Assembly (NCBI GenBank): GCA_029946075.1
Contig: JAQSDT010000003.1
Location: 1-9,057, forward strand
Source: a bacterium
GTDB taxonomy: Bacteria; Pseudomonadota; Alphaproteobacteria; Rhizobiales; Xanthobacteraceae
Direction: 5' to 3'
Length of the DNA stretch: 9,057 nt
Shown here: piece by piece, positions 1-5,865 of the stretch
Numbering within the stretch: position 1 is the stretch's first letter
Layout: every line of letters begins with the position of its first letter
Position numbers and translations under genes: made by a program
Notes under the pieces: model-generated
Seen by the model: the letters and a program-made list of their open reading frames with translations, nothing else
Database searches by the model: none
What the model was told of the DNA's origin: nothing

Positions 1-380
1 CCAACGGGATCGCCCACCAAGGCCATCACGATCGGAATTTTCGTACCCGATGCGATCGCTGCCTGGGTGCCGGGAGAATTCACCGCGACGATGACCTCGA
101 CGCCGGCGCGGATCAACTCCTCTGCAAGCGCCGGCAATTGCTCCAACCGGCCATCTGCCGAGCGCACCTCCAGCACGAGGTTTTGCCCCTCGCGATAGCC
201 GAGGGATTCGAGCGCCGGAGCGAGCATGGCGCGCCGTCCGACTGCATCTGAGCTCGTCAGCAGGCCGACGCGGCTGGCTTTGCCAACCGGCTGCGACAGG
301 GCAGTGTCGGCCACGGTCGATGCTGCCACGCCCGCAAGCAGCGTGATGAATTCGCGTCGCTTCAATTGGCCGAATTGCAT
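1..380 (-). CDS. ABC transporter substrate-binding protein, PF04392 type (C-terminus outside window)
   Basis: About 126 N-terminal residues are visible, read leftward from an ATG at 378-380; the rest lies beyond base 1. A GAGGA ribosome-binding site sits a few bases upstream of the ATG. The N-terminus has KRREFITLLAG, a Tat-like twin-arginine leader followed by a hydrophobic stretch and an Ala-rich cleavage region near residue 30. The mature part runs VGLLTSSDAVGRR, then LESLGYREGQNL, then a segment ending KIPIVMALVGDPVG. This is the usual order in the PF04392 family of periplasmic binding proteins, which is greatly expanded in Bradyrhizobium. It should deliver a ligand to an inner-membrane ABC permease; family members are linked to amino-acid-like or aromatic ligands, but nothing here fixes the ligand. 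No permease gene is in view. A small ORF (416-631) lies 35 bases upstream on the same strand and could be co-transcribed. Confidence 0.9.
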   Translation of the reverse strand, partial: MQFGQLKRREFITLLAGVAASTVADTALSQPVGKASRVGLLTSSDAVGRRAMLAPALESLGYREGQNLVLEVRSADGRLEQLPALAEELIRAGVEVIVAVNSPGTQAAIASGTKIPIVMALVGDPV

Positions 381-415
381 CGGTCCTCGCGGGTCGGCAG
401 CACATTTTCAGAATA

Positions 416-631
416 TCACTCCAGCGAGGGTTCGTCAGCGGGGATGAGGCCATTCAAAACCCGCCGGCTATCGGCCAATGCTGGTGGGCGGGCCGGCTCC
501 AGCCCGAAAGGCCGCCAGTCGTCCCAGCCGCGCAGGGTGCTCTGCGACATTTGATATAGAAATCGACCCTCGGCAAACGCGGCGGCAAGCACGATGGCGC
601 ACGGTCCGAAGATGATCAGAAGCCTTCGCAA
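416..631 (-). CDS. Small hypothetical membrane-anchored protein (doubtful)
   Basis: A 71-residue reading frame with a TTG start; an in-frame TGA lies two codons upstream, so the frame cannot extend further. Residues 4-20 (LLIIFGPCAIVLAAAFA) could be a signal anchor or membrane helix. The remainder is a short soluble tail containing GWDDWRPFGLEP and a proline-rich stretch. No Shine-Dalgarno sequence precedes the TTG, which weakens the call. In its favour are the protein-like hydrophobic N-terminus, the position 35 bases ahead of the substrate-binding protein gene on the same strand, and the absence of any competing gene. I do not recognise a family. It could instead be a chance ORF, or the 3' part of a longer gene broken by a frameshift. 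Confidence 0.3.
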   Translation of the reverse strand: MRRLLIIFGPCAIVLAAAFAEGRFLYQMSQSTLRGWDDWRPFGLEPARPPALADSRRVLNGLIPADEPSLE

Positions 632-667
632 GCGTCAAAAACTTGCATGATGACGAACAACACCAGC

Positions 668-696
668 CTAGCTTTCCCGACCAATGCCACCTATAT
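668..696 (+). promoter_or_regulatory. Possible RpoD-type promoter for ssrA
   Basis: CTATAT at 691-696 matches the -10 box typical of alphaproteobacterial housekeeping promoters (CTATAT). The -35 position 17 bases upstream (CTAGCT, 668-673) matches the CTTGAC consensus only poorly. A start near 703-705 would place the transcript just ahead of the first tmRNA segment. The call rests mainly on the -10 box and the location. Confidence 0.35.
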
Positions 697-776
697 TCAC
701 CCCGTCGCAAGACGATGGCGCTGAACCTTAGAGTGGACTGCGGGCAGACCCGGGGGCAGTACCCGGCGCCTCCACC

Positions 777-848
777 TTAGCAGCTTGAAGGTCTCATTCC
801 GGTGAGATCGATTTGGCCGAAAGGCAAAATCCCAGGGGCTGCTAGGGC
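777..848 (+). other. Intervening segment of the tmRNA precursor
   Basis: This spacer joins the acceptor 3' end to the 5' end of the coding piece and is expected to be cut out. TAGCAGC (778-784) pairs perfectly with GCTGCTA (838-844), so the acceptor stem continues into the spacer. Inside are two small hairpins, one around 791-808 (GTCTCA...TGAGAT) and a GAAA-capped one near 814-826. Such a fold would present the G849 5' end to RNase P. Confidence 0.7.
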
Positions 849-933
849 GGGGGCGAACCAGGATCGATGGTCGCAAAGAAACTCTGAATTGTGCTCGGCA
901 TGATACCGCCGTTATCGGGTCAAAAACCTAAAT

Positions 934-978
934 GCAAACGATAACGTTGCATTGAACGAAGTGCGCCTCGCGGCGTAA
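934..978 (+). other. tmRNA proteolysis-tag reading frame (ANDNVALNEVRLAA)
   Basis: The resume codon is GCA at 934-936 and the stop is TAA at 976-978, giving 14 codons. The tag has the ANDN start and the hydrophobic LAA end expected of an alphaproteobacterial SsrA tag; the terminal residues are what ClpXP-type proteases recognise and the N-terminal part is where the SspB adaptor would bind. It has no start codon because translation resumes on it. The sequence just upstream (CCTAAAT) is A/T-rich, as is usual before a resume codon. Confidence 0.93.
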
Positions 979-1018
979 CCTGTTCGGGGTTGGTCCACCT
1001 GGCAACAGAACGGCCATT

Positions 1019-1050
1019 GCCGCGTCAGCCTTCGGGTTGGCGCGGCTTTT
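1019..1050 (+). terminator. Intrinsic terminator of ssrA
   Basis: GCCGCGTCAGCC (1019-1030) pairs with GGTTGGCGCGGC (1035-1046) in a 12-bp stem with two G.U pairs, capped by a TTCG tetraloop and followed by TTTT then ATTT. It lies where the tmRNA transcript should end. Confidence 0.88.
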
Positions 1051-1094
1051 ATTTGAGGGCTCGCGCGTCGCCTTCAGTTCATGCTCCTGTCGTG

Positions 1095-1195
1095 CTAGAG
1101 CCCGGTTCTGATTGAATCAGAACCGGGCTCTAGATTCTTGTTTTGACGCGTTTTCTTTACGCGAACCGGTTTCCACTTCGCTCGAAAACGCTATA
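1095..1195. repeat. Bradyrhizobium-type palindromic intergenic repeat
   Basis: A perfect palindrome with 19-bp arms around a single G spans 1095-1133 (arm CTAGAGCCCGGTTCTGATT). It is followed by a tail with a second inverted repeat, GCGTTTTC (1148-1155) against GAAAACGC (1184-1191), and a small ACGCG repeat near 1146-1163. From memory, sequences of this form recur in many intergenic regions of Bradyrhizobium and relatives. Only one copy is in this window, so the repeat nature is not shown here. No ORF is inside; it may be a nonautonomous, MITE- or REP-like element. Confidence 0.7.
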
Positions 1196-1230
1196 GGTGT
1201 AGGTCATGTCGCAACGAAGGAGTGTGAGCG

Positions 1231-1800
1231 TTGACCGAGGCGATCGCTTCCGCTGACACCTCCCGCAGCCTGCTGATCGCCGCCGCCGGCGGTCTCGTAT
1301 CGGGCATCCTCACCCCGTTGCTGCCGTCGGTGATCGACCAGCTGCTCGGCATTCCCGGCCAATTCCGCATTTCGCTGATCGCCGTGCCGTTCGCGGTGCT
1401 CGTGTTCGTTCTCGTGCGGCGCTTCAGCGCCAATCCGCTGTGGGCGTCGGTGCTGGCCGCCATCATTACGATGATCGCGTTCGTCTGCGCGGTGAATGCG
1501 GCGATCTTCATCGACGGGCAGACGATGGGTGCCGCGCGCATCATGCGCTATCTGCTGGCGGGCTTGACCGGCGGGCTGGTCGGCACCGCTGTCATGGCGC
1601 TCGGTATCGGCCTCCTGCCTGCCGGGCCGCGTCAGGCCGCGGCGTGGTGGCCGATGCTGATGACGGGCACGCTGGCCGGCACGCTGCTGGCGCTCGACAA
1701 CGCGCTCGATCTCGACCGGACCTCGTTCCTCTATCCGGTCTGGCAGGCGGCCGTGGCGCTGCGGCTGGCGATGATCCTGCGTGGCAGCAAGGCTCGCTGA
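1231..1800 (+). CDS. Multi-pass membrane protein of unknown function
   Basis: 189 residues from a TTG start. The start is well supported: AAGGAG at 1217-1222 is 8 bases upstream, and an in-frame TGA at 1225-1227 rules out longer versions. About five to six hydrophobic segments can be seen, roughly at residues 13-38, 46-63, 68-93, 103-129, 138-156 and 166-184, so it is an integral inner-membrane protein. Loops are short and contain no recognisable catalytic motif. I do not recognise a family. It stands alone, downstream of the ssrA terminator and the palindromic repeat, and converges with the cupredoxin gene. A small uncharacterised membrane protein is the safest name. Confidence 0.8.
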   Translation: MTEAIASADTSRSLLIAAAGGLVSGILTPLLPSVIDQLLGIPGQFRISLIAVPFAVLVFVLVRRFSANPLWASVLAAIITMIAFVCAVNAAIFIDGQTMGAARIMRYLLAGLTGGLVGTAVMALGIGLLPAGPRQAAAWWPMLMTGTLAGTLLALDNALDLDRTSFLYPVWQAAVALRLAMILRGSKAR

Positions 1801-1811
1801 CGAAGCCTTGC
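1787..1811. terminator. Hairpin between convergent genes
   Basis: GCAAGGCT (1787-1794) pairs perfectly with AGCCTTGC (1804-1811) across a 9-base loop that contains the stop codon of the membrane protein gene. It lies between convergent genes and could end transcripts from either side. Neither strand carries a T-run after it, so it is not a classical intrinsic terminator. Confidence 0.35.
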
Positions 1812-1827
1812 CAAATACGTCGCCGCG

Positions 1828-2148
1828 TTACGGAGCGATGGTCAGTACGGCCTTCATGTTCGGATGGTACCGGCAGTAATATTCGACCGTGCCTGCCTTC
1901 TTCAAAACTGAAGTCACGCTCTTCTTCGCCGGCGTGGCGACGTCGAAATCGCCATTGCGGGCGGTCGCGGTGTGCGCCAGCACGTCCTTGTTGATCCATT
2001 CGATGGTGTCGCCGACCCTGGCCGTAACCTCGGCCGGCGAGAACACCAGATTATCGATCGTGATCTGAATCGTCGCTGCCTGCGCCGGGACGGCCATCGT
2101 GCCGAGCAGCAGCGTGGTCAGAAGTAGCAGATGGCGTCCCGGAAGCAT
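1828..2148 (-). CDS. Periplasmic cupredoxin (amicyanin/plastocyanin-like)
   Basis: 106 residues. Residues 1-24 form a signal peptide (LLLLTTLLLG core, PAQA cleavage site). The mature domain of about 80 residues is a single cupredoxin fold. The type 1 copper ligands are visible: His59 (LAHTAT), then Cys92, His95 and Met98 in YYCRYHPNM. The C-X2-H-X2-M spacing is the short ligand loop of amicyanin-like proteins. The motif SPAEVTARVGDTIEWIN is also typical of the fold. The protein should carry one electron in the periplasm or bind copper; the partner is not evident. The start has AGGAG upstream, and that site overlaps the TAG stop of the DUF4142 gene 9 bases away, so the two are very likely translated from one transcript. 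No methylamine dehydrogenase gene is near, so amicyanin's classical role is unlikely. Confidence 0.93.
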   Translation of the reverse strand: MLPGRHLLLLTTLLLGTMAVPAQAATIQITIDNLVFSPAEVTARVGDTIEWINKDVLAHTATARNGDFDVATPAKKSVTSVLKKAGTVEYYCRYHPNMKAVLTIAP

Positions 2149-2157
2149 GGCGATCTC

Positions 2158-2679
2158 CTACTTCAACGCTGCGGCGACGTGCTCGGCGTGCTGCTGATGG
2201 CCCTGGAACAGCTTGAGGCCGGTCTGCAGCAGGCTCTTCAGTTCGGCATTGCCGGCCGAGGGAATGAGCTGCGTCTCCAGCGCGCCGTTGACTGCCTTGT
2301 GATAGGCGACCTCGTTGGCGACATAGGCCTTGTCGTAGTCGGCGCCTTTCAGCTTGGCGAGTTCGGCGAGCTTTTCGCCGGCCTGCTTCGACAGCGCCTT
2401 GCTGGTGTCGTTGTCCTCGGGCGTCACCTTGAGCTTCTTGACGAGGTCGAGCGCCTGCTTGTTCACGGCCTCATGGTCGCGCAACATGTCCTGCGCGAAC
2501 GCCTTGACGGCGCTGCTGCTGGCCTTCTCGATCGCCTGTCTGGCGGCGGCGATGTCGATCACGCCAGCCGTGTAGGCGATGTGCGCGATCTGCGGGTCGG
2601 TGGGTTTTGCGCTCTGCGCCAGCGCTCCGCCCGCCAGCAGGCTCAATGCGGCGATCGCCGCGCTCAATCGAACGAACAT
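2158..2679 (-). CDS. Exported DUF4142-family protein
   Basis: 173 residues from the ATG at 2677-2679, which has AGGAG 9 bases upstream. An upstream in-frame ATG at 2733 is rejected because it lies next to the predicted promoter and has no better ribosome-binding site. Residues 1-21 are a signal peptide (VRLSAAIAALSLLAGGALA). The mature protein is almost entirely helical and has the DUF4142 pattern: FAQDMLRDHE at 61-70, DYDKAYVANEVAYHKAV at 114-130, and a His-rich last helix with His161, His164 and His167 (GHQQHAEHV). DUF4142 proteins are predicted ferritin-like four-helix bundles of unknown biochemical role, exported and common in alphaproteobacteria. The conserved Asp, Glu and His residues could bind a metal, but that is inference. 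The gene precedes the cupredoxin and follows its own ECF-type promoter. Confidence 0.9.
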   Translation of the reverse strand: MFVRLSAAIAALSLLAGGALAQSAKPTDPQIAHIAYTAGVIDIAAARQAIEKASSSAVKAFAQDMLRDHEAVNKQALDLVKKLKVTPEDNDTSKALSKQAGEKLAELAKLKGADYDKAYVANEVAYHKAVNGALETQLIPSAGNAELKSLLQTGLKLFQGHQQHAEHVAAALK

Positions 2680-2737
2680 GGTTTGACACTCCTGTGGAGC
2701 CGCGCATGAAAGGCGGCTCATGTTTGGTTGCACGGGA

Positions 2738-2770
2738 GGTTGGATGGTGGAGGCGGGCAGAGGTTCCCGG
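2738..2770 (-). promoter_or_regulatory. ECF-type promoter of the DUF4142-cupredoxin operon
   Basis: On the minus strand this reads CCGGGAACCTCT (-35 region, 2759-2770), 12 bases, then CATCCAACC (-10 region, 2738-2746). GGAACC is the classical ECF -35 core. Both boxes and the spacing are identical to the site upstream of the sigma gene. It begins 2 bases after the sigma stop codon, leaving a leader of about 50 bases before the DUF4142 ATG. Confidence 0.82.
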
Positions 2771-2772
2771 GA

Positions 2773-3462
2773 TTATCCGGCGAAACCCAGCCGTCGCAGC
2801 ACGGCGTCGGTCAGACGCTCGCAGCGCTTGCCGGCGAACGGAAACGCTTCCATCACCACCGGGCCGATTTTCCTCTCGACATTGTCGCGCAGCATCGTGC
2901 GGGCGCGATGCAGCCGGCTTTTCACCGTCTCCGGCTTCAGGCCGAGAAGCTCGGCGGTCTCTTCCACATTCATGCCTTCGATCACACGGGTGATGAAGAC
3001 GAGGCGAAACGCCTCCGGCAATTCATCGATGGCGTGTTCGACGACGTTCTGGATCTGACGCTGGGCCATGGATTGTTCCGGATCGTCCGACGCGGTGAGG
3101 GGAAACTGGATGACCTGGGCTTCGAGGGCGCCTTGCGGCAGTGAGTCCAGGTCGACTGTCGGGCGGCGGCGCCGCAGCCGGCCGAGCGCCTCGTTCATCG
3201 CGATTCGCGCCAGCCATGTCGACAGGCTGGATTCGCCGCGAAAGCTTTCCAGATGCGTGAAGGCGCGGACATAGGCCTCCTGTACCACGTCCTCGGCCTC
3301 GCCATGGTTGCGCAGGATGCCGCGGGCCAGCCGATAGAGCTTGCGGTTGTTGGCCTGCATGATGGCCCGAACTGCCGCCTCGTTGCGGGCCAACGCACGG
3401 CGCACCAGTTCGGCGTCGCCAGTTTCGAGGAGCGCGGTCTGGGCTTGCCGGGCATTGTGCAT
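2773..3462 (-). CDS. RNA polymerase sigma factor, ECF (sigma-70 subfamily)
   Basis: 229 residues from the ATG at 3460-3462, preceded by GGTGG about 5 bases upstream; a TTG four codons earlier at 3474 is possible but has no ribosome-binding site. The sigma-2 domain covers about residues 33-100, with the core-binding stretch DVVQEAYVRAF (59-69) and STWLARIAMNEALGRLRRRR (81-100). The sigma-4 domain covers about 138-192, with the helix-turn-helix VEETAELLGLKPETVKSRL at 166-184, which reads the -35 box. There is no sigma-3 domain, as expected for ECF factors. A tail of about 37 residues follows (FPFAGKRCERLTDAVLRRLGF) with a single cysteine. The gene heads the unit sigma - DUF4142 - cupredoxin. 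Matching promoters before it and before DUF4142 point to autoactivation. No anti-sigma factor is adjacent, so the control mechanism is open. Confidence 0.95.
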   Translation of the reverse strand: MHNARQAQTALLETGDAELVRRALARNEAAVRAIMQANNRKLYRLARGILRNHGEAEDVVQEAYVRAFTHLESFRGESSLSTWLARIAMNEALGRLRRRRPTVDLDSLPQGALEAQVIQFPLTASDDPEQSMAQRQIQNVVEHAIDELPEAFRLVFITRVIEGMNVEETAELLGLKPETVKSRLHRARTMLRDNVERKIGPVVMEAFPFAGKRCERLTDAVLRRLGFAG

Positions 3463-3488
3463 GGTGTCCACCAATAGCAGTGTGTCGG

Positions 3489-3521
3489 GGTTGGATGCAG
3501 GAAAGGCAAAGAGGTTCCCGG
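3489..3521 (-). promoter_or_regulatory. ECF-type autoregulatory promoter of the sigma factor gene
   Basis: The minus strand reads CCGGGAACCTCT (3510-3521), a 12-base spacer, then CATCCAACC (3489-3497), the same two boxes at the same spacing as at 2738-2770. The spacers differ, so the conservation is confined to the boxes. It lies 27 bases upstream of the sigma ATG. Confidence 0.82.
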
Positions 3522-3540
3522 AAAAATCGCCGCGGGAAAC

Positions 3541-3623
3541 GGCCGCCGCTGAGCACCGCGAAATCCGTGCGCTGGATCGGGCCGTCGGCGCCGAGGCCCC
3601 GGGAGAAGCGGCCCTGATTGCCG
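3541..3623 (-). pseudogene. Remnant of an NTF2/SnoaL-like gene (3' part)
   Basis: On the minus strand this encodes RFSRGLGADGPIQRTDFAVL SGG-type sequence, matching FSWGLGPDGADSPIKGTDFA and VLSGG in the intact NTF2-like protein at 5866-6231. At DNA level 3541-3623 aligns with 5916-6007 with about 75 of 83 positions identical, apart from a 9-base gap (three codons) in the remnant. The first 30 bases differ at only one position. No start codon or N-terminal half is recognisable upstream, and after the conserved stretch the frame runs on into the sigma promoter and gene rather than ending like the intact copy. It is therefore a decayed, truncated duplicate. The rest of 3463-3751 holds only the sigma promoter and the upstream region of the chemotaxis gene. 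Confidence 0.72.
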
Positions 3624-3751
3624 CCTTGCGGATCGGTGGCGCAGCCCGGTTCGATGCTCCGCCCCAGTAGTTCTACCCACCACCTGCATTAAGGCCGTTT
3701 TAGCCGAACGCCGCCTACGCTGGCCGCTTCCCAACGAGGCGGTATCTCAAG

Positions 3752-5827
3752 ATGCGGATCGGACGGCTTTTTGCACTATCGATGCTCTCGGTGACATTCC
3801 TGGCCGTCGTTCTCGGCGCCGGGGTTCTGGTTCCGCAATACCGGACCTTCGCCAGCAAGAGCGAAGCGATCAAGACCGTGGAAGCCTATGGCGCGGTGCT
3901 GGCGGTGGGCCAGCAGGTCGCCGGCTACCGGGCGCCGTATGTCGGCCCGCTGTTCCAGGAAGGCCCCGCGACGCAGGCGCAGAAGGATGCTGCCGCAAAA
4001 GCCGTGCAGACGGCTGAAGCTGCCTTCGCCAGGGCGCGAGCGGTCGTCGGCGCACTGAACGACAACGCTGCGCTCTTGCAGGGTCTCAATCAGGCCGCAA
4101 CGAAACTCGCCGATGTCGGCGCGGCAAGCGACCGCGCGATGAATCTTCCGATGAGCGGGCGCGATCCGGCGGTGATCAAGGGTTTCCTGCCGGGCATCTC
4201 CGGCGTGGTTGGAATCATCGAGCCGCTGCTGAACCGGCTTGAGAATCAGGTGGCGATGGCGGACGCGTCGCTGACGGCGCTCCTGAACGTCGCGCGTACG
4301 TCGCAGGATTTGCGGATCTCGGCCGGCGGCCGTGCCGCCACCGTTTCGCTGGCGATCAGCACCCGCCGTCCGCTCACGGCACCTGAAATTTCCTCGATCG
4401 ACCGTGGTCAGGGCCGCGTCGATCTCGACCGCGAGCGCATCGAGGCCGGCATCGACCAGACCGGCAATCCGCCGCGCGTGGTCAAGGCGTTCCGCGACGC
4501 CGTCGATAATTATTTCGGCAAGGTCGCGCCATGGTTTGAACAGCAGATGGCCGCCGGGCGTGCCGAAGGCAAATACGAAATCAACTCCGATCAGCTTGCA
4601 GCCATGATCGTGCCGGCAGTGCAGGCGTTCTTCGCCGTGCGCGATGCCGCGCTCGCCGAAGCCGCCGAGCGTGCGGGCTCCGCCCGCGACGGCGCGCTGA
4701 CGATGCTGGCGCTGGCCGGCGTCGCCGTGCTGGCACTGCTCGCCGTGCTGGCCGGCGTCACCGTGATGTTGCGCCGCCGCGTCATCACGCCGCTGGCGAA
4801 CATGACCGGCGTCGTCGGCGATCTCGCCGCCGGCCGTCACGATGTCATCGTTCCGACCATCGATCGGGCCGACGAGATCGGCGCCATGGCCGGCTCCCTG
4901 CAGGTGTTCAAGGAGGCGCTGATCGCCAAGCAGGCCGCCGACGCGGCCGCCGCGATCGAGGCCGATGCCAAGATCCAGCGCGGCCAGCGCGTCGACCGGA
5001 TCACCGGCGACTTCGAGGCGATGATCGGTGAGATCGTCGAGATCGTGTCGCAGGCCTCGAGCGAACTGGAAGCTTCCGCCGACACGCTGACGGCGACTGC
5101 CGATCGTTCCGAACAACTGACCACCACGGTTGCAGCGGCCTCCGAGCAGGCCTCGACCAATGTGCAGTCGGTGGCCTCAGCCACCGAGGAGATGGCTTCT
5201 TCCGTCAACGAGATCAGCCGTCAGGTCCAGGGCTCGGCGCGGATCGCCAATGAGGCGGTGGAGCAGGCGCAGAAGACCAATGATCGCGTCGCTGAACTGG
5301 CCAAGGCTGCCGCGCGCATCGGCGACGTCGTCGAACTGATCAACACCATCGCCGGCCAGACCAACCTGCTGGCCCTGAACGCCACCATCGAGGCGGCGCG
5401 GGCGGGCGAAGCCGGTCGTGGCTTTGCGGTGGTCGCGTCCGAAGTGAAGGCGCTCGCCGAGCAGACCGCGAAAGCGACCGGCGAGATCAGCCAGCAGATT
5501 TCGGGCATTCAGGCGGCGACCCAGGAATCGGTCGCAGCGATCAAGGAGATCGGCGACACCATCGGCCGGATGTCGGAGATTGCCTCCACCATCGCCGCCG
5601 CCGTCGAACAGCAGGGCGCCGCGACCCAGGAAATCTCCCGCAACGTACAGCAGGCCGCGCACGGCACGCAGCAGGTTTCCTCGAACATCGCCGACGTGCA
5701 GCGTGGTGCGAGCGAAACCGGCTCCGCGTCGTCCCAGGTGCTGACGGCGGCAAGATCGCTGTCGGGCGAAAGCGACCGCCTCAAGCGCGAGGTCGGGCAA
5801 TTCCTGAGTTCAGTGCGGGCGGCATAG
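3752..5827 (+). CDS. Methyl-accepting chemotaxis protein
   Basis: 691 residues, a transmembrane chemoreceptor that relays ligand binding to CheA/CheW. The first membrane helix is at about residues 6-28. A periplasmic sensor of about 285 residues follows, all helical by appearance and without a recognisable Cache or PAS motif; it probably forms a long helical bundle. The second membrane helix is at about 315-340, then a HAMP domain at 341-393 (RRRVITPLANMTG...DEIGAMAGSLQVFK). The signalling domain occupies about 420-690, with the conserved hairpin tip around 531-575 (IAGQTNLLALNATIEAARAG, then GRGFAVVASEVKALAEQ). The C-terminus ends FLSSVRAA, without a CheR/CheB-binding pentapeptide. Ribosome-binding is weak (GAGG at 3736-3739, 12 bases away). 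It is flanked by an intact NTF2-like gene and its remnant, and no other chemotaxis gene is in view. The ligand is unknown. Confidence 0.95.
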   Translation: MRIGRLFALSMLSVTFLAVVLGAGVLVPQYRTFASKSEAIKTVEAYGAVLAVGQQVAGYRAPYVGPLFQEGPATQAQKDAAAKAVQTAEAAFARARAVVGALNDNAALLQGLNQAATKLADVGAASDRAMNLPMSGRDPAVIKGFLPGISGVVGIIEPLLNRLENQVAMADASLTALLNVARTSQDLRISAGGRAATVSLAISTRRPLTAPEISSIDRGQGRVDLDRERIEAGIDQTGNPPRVVKAFRDAVDNYFGKVAPWFEQQMAAGRAEGKYEINSDQLAAMIVPAVQAFFAVRDAALAEAAERAGSARDGALTMLALAGVAVLALLAVLAGVTVMLRRRVITPLANMTGVVGDLAAGRHDVIVPTIDRADEIGAMAGSLQVFKEALIAKQAADAAAAIEADAKIQRGQRVDRITGDFEAMIGEIVEIVSQASSELEASADTLTATADRSEQLTTTVAAASEQASTNVQSVASATEEMASSVNEISRQVQGSARIANEAVEQAQKTNDRVAELAKAAARIGDVVELINTIAGQTNLLALNATIEAARAGEAGRGFAVVASEVKALAEQTAKATGEISQQISGIQAATQESVAAIKEIGDTIGRMSEIASTIAAAVEQQGAATQEISRNVQQAAHGTQQVSSNIADVQRGASETGSASSQVLTAARSLSGESDRLKREVGQFLSSVRAA

Positions 5828-5841
5828 GGTTTCGCCCGCAC
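5813..5841. terminator. Hairpin at the 3' end of the chemotaxis gene
   Basis: GTGCGGGCG (5813-5821) pairs perfectly with CGCCCGCAC (5833-5841) around an 11-base loop holding the stop codon. It lies between convergent genes and could act on both strands, but no T-run follows on either. Confidence 0.35.
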
Positions 5842-5865
5842 GGCGAAGTGTTCGGTGCCCGAAGC

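Larger units (their letters stand above)
715..1050 (+). ncRNA. ssrA: Circularly permuted two-piece tmRNA
   Basis: tmRNA rescues stalled ribosomes: charged with alanine, it adds a degradation tag to the nascent peptide. Here the gene is permuted, as is typical of alphaproteobacteria. The acceptor piece comes first, ending CGCCTCC (767-773), discriminator A774, then CC. A spacer follows (777-848), then the 5' end of the tRNA-like domain, GGGGGCG (849-855). These two strands form a 7-bp acceptor stem with a G3.U70 wobble (G851 with T771), the alanine identity element. A T-arm precedes the acceptor strand: stem CCGGG (750-754) with CCCGG (762-766). The two pieces also pair through TTAGAGT (728-734) and ACTCTGA (881-887), a helix joining them. 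The tag frame at 934-978 reads ANDNVALNEVRLAA then TAA, matching the ANDN...AA form of alphaproteobacterial tags. The 5' boundary is approximate. CCA is not fully encoded (CCT), so the final A would be added after transcription. Confidence 0.93.

Noticed and set aside
1051..1094. Attachment site or island junction next to ssrA
   Set aside because: No integrase gene and no repeated ssrA fragment is visible in the window.
2131..2709. 192-residue plus-strand ORF opposite DUF4142
   Set aside because: Lies antisense to the exported DUF4142 gene, which has a signal peptide, ribosome-binding site and operon context.
2680..2733. Longer DUF4142 start at 2733
   Set aside because: It lies at the predicted transcription start of the ECF promoter and would bury the signal peptide behind 18 residues; the ATG at 2679 has AGGAG.
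3776..5116. 446-residue minus-strand ORF inside the chemotaxis gene
   Set aside because: It is the antisense shadow of a clear methyl-accepting protein; composition is His/Arg/Gly/Asp-rich without domains, as expected from GC-rich third positions.
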